Position numbers and translations under genes: made by a program
Shown here: piece after piece, positions 30,949-31,265 of the stretch
Position numbering within the stretch: the first letter of the stretch is position 1
How the letters are laid out: every line of letters starts with the position of its first letter
The notes under the pieces: generated by a model
Told to the model about the DNA's origin: nothing
Database searches by the model: none
What the model saw: only the letters and a program-made list of their open reading frames with translations
Assembly (NCBI GenBank): GCA_964602655.1
Contig: CAZRSF010000075.1
Location: 1-31,265, forward strand
Source of the DNA: Moduliflexus sp964602655
Lineage (GTDB): Bacteria > Moduliflexota > Moduliflexia > Moduliflexales > Moduliflexaceae
DNA: 31,265 bases
Direction of reading: 5' to 3'

Positions 30949-31265
30949 ATGATTCTCGACCTGCAAAAATTTATTTCCGAAGAGAAGCCCTACTGGAGCG
31001 AACTGGACGCGCTCCTGACGCAGTTGGAGCGCGACGCATTCGGCACAATGGATGTGGCGCAGATTCAGCGTTTTCATTATCTGTATCAACGCGCGTCGGC
31101 GGATTTGGCGAAAGTGACGGGCTTTTCGGCTGAGACGGACATTCGGCGTTATTTGGAATCGTTAGTGGCGCGTTCTTACGCTGAAGTGCATGAAGTCCGC
31201 CAGAAATCGTCGCGGTTCAATCCGATAGCGTGGTTCTTTGTCACCTTTCCACAAACCTTTCGGCG
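30949..31265 (+). CDS. SpoIIM-family (stage II sporulation protein M-like) membrane protein, 3' end missing
   Basis: The open frame from ATG 30949 runs off the window after 105 codons with no stop. The N-terminal soluble part (LQKFISEEKPYWSELDALL, LYQRASADLAKV) ends in NPIAWFFVTFPQTFR, which is the lead-in to the membrane part in SpoIIM-like proteins. The family name does not imply sporulation, as it is widespread beside MoxR and DUF58 genes. It follows the DUF58 gene by 45 bp. The real frame is the one used here; another + frame overlapping it (30900-31133) is spurious. Confidence 0.85.
   Translation, partial: MILDLQKFISEEKPYWSELDALLTQLERDAFGTMDVAQIQRFHYLYQRASADLAKVTGFSAETDIRRYLESLVARSYAEVHEVRQKSSRFNPIAWFFVTFPQTFR

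Overview
This is bacterial DNA of moderately high GC with AT-rich intergenic stretches. Genes lie in short strand-coherent blocks, and many of the gaps between them hold short palindromes. Nothing fixes the taxonomy. A selenocysteine formate dehydrogenase, a rubrerythrin fusion, a TgpA/MoxR/DUF58/SpoIIM set, a DUF4388 protein and a RAYT transposase with REP-like palindromes suggest a deep-branching or uncultured, anaerobe-leaning, probably Gram-negative lineage. A group such as KSB3/Modulibacteria or a deltaproteobacterial relative is only a guess.

Layout. 1-5375 (+): a type I restriction-modification locus in the order hsdR (5' cut off by the window) - hsdS - hsdM; hsdM is interrupted by an in-frame TAA. 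5485-11044 (-): a TgpA-like transglutaminase membrane protein, a RAYT transposase bracketed by two near-identical 31-bp palindromes, a metallophosphoesterase-rubrerythrin fusion, and a glycosyltransferase-2/membrane/degenerate-GGDEF fusion. 11371-13846 (+): a GT39/ArnT-like membrane glycosyltransferase and an acidic repeat protein. 14176-17484 (-): a formate dehydrogenase alpha subunit whose internal TGA is a selenocysteine codon followed by a clear SECIS hairpin, then an FmdE-family protein. 17819-18562 (+): tlyA. 18652-22128 (-): an SPL-type radical SAM protein, a D,D-carboxypeptidase, a PP-loop thiolase-like protein and a zinc-ribbon protein. 22129-23073: no convincing gene, but a promoter-like sequence and an orphan intrinsic terminator bound a candidate small RNA of about 220 nt. 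23074-25416 (+): a large protein with three tandem helical repeats, a cNMP-binding-like domain and DUF4388. 25437-25931 (-): a membrane-anchored SEC-C protein. 26430-31265 (+): HD hydrolase, DUF4350, MoxR, DUF58 and SpoIIM (cut off by the window end).

How the genes may work together. MoxR-DUF58-DUF4350-SpoIIM and the TgpA-like protein are families that usually occur together as an envelope module; here TgpA is more than 20 kb away. The FmdE-family protein sits directly downstream of the formate dehydrogenase and probably serves it. The divergent pair GT2-GGDEF / GT39 looks like a glycan or lipid-glycosylation locus with a signalling-derived domain.

The most unusual content is the set of multidomain fusions (metallophosphoesterase-rubrerythrin; GT2-GGDEF; triple repeat-cNMP-DUF4388), the dense and varied palindromes including a compact RAYT unit and a covarying hairpin pair, and the candidate small RNA. 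No CRISPR array, prophage, tRNA or rRNA was recognised.
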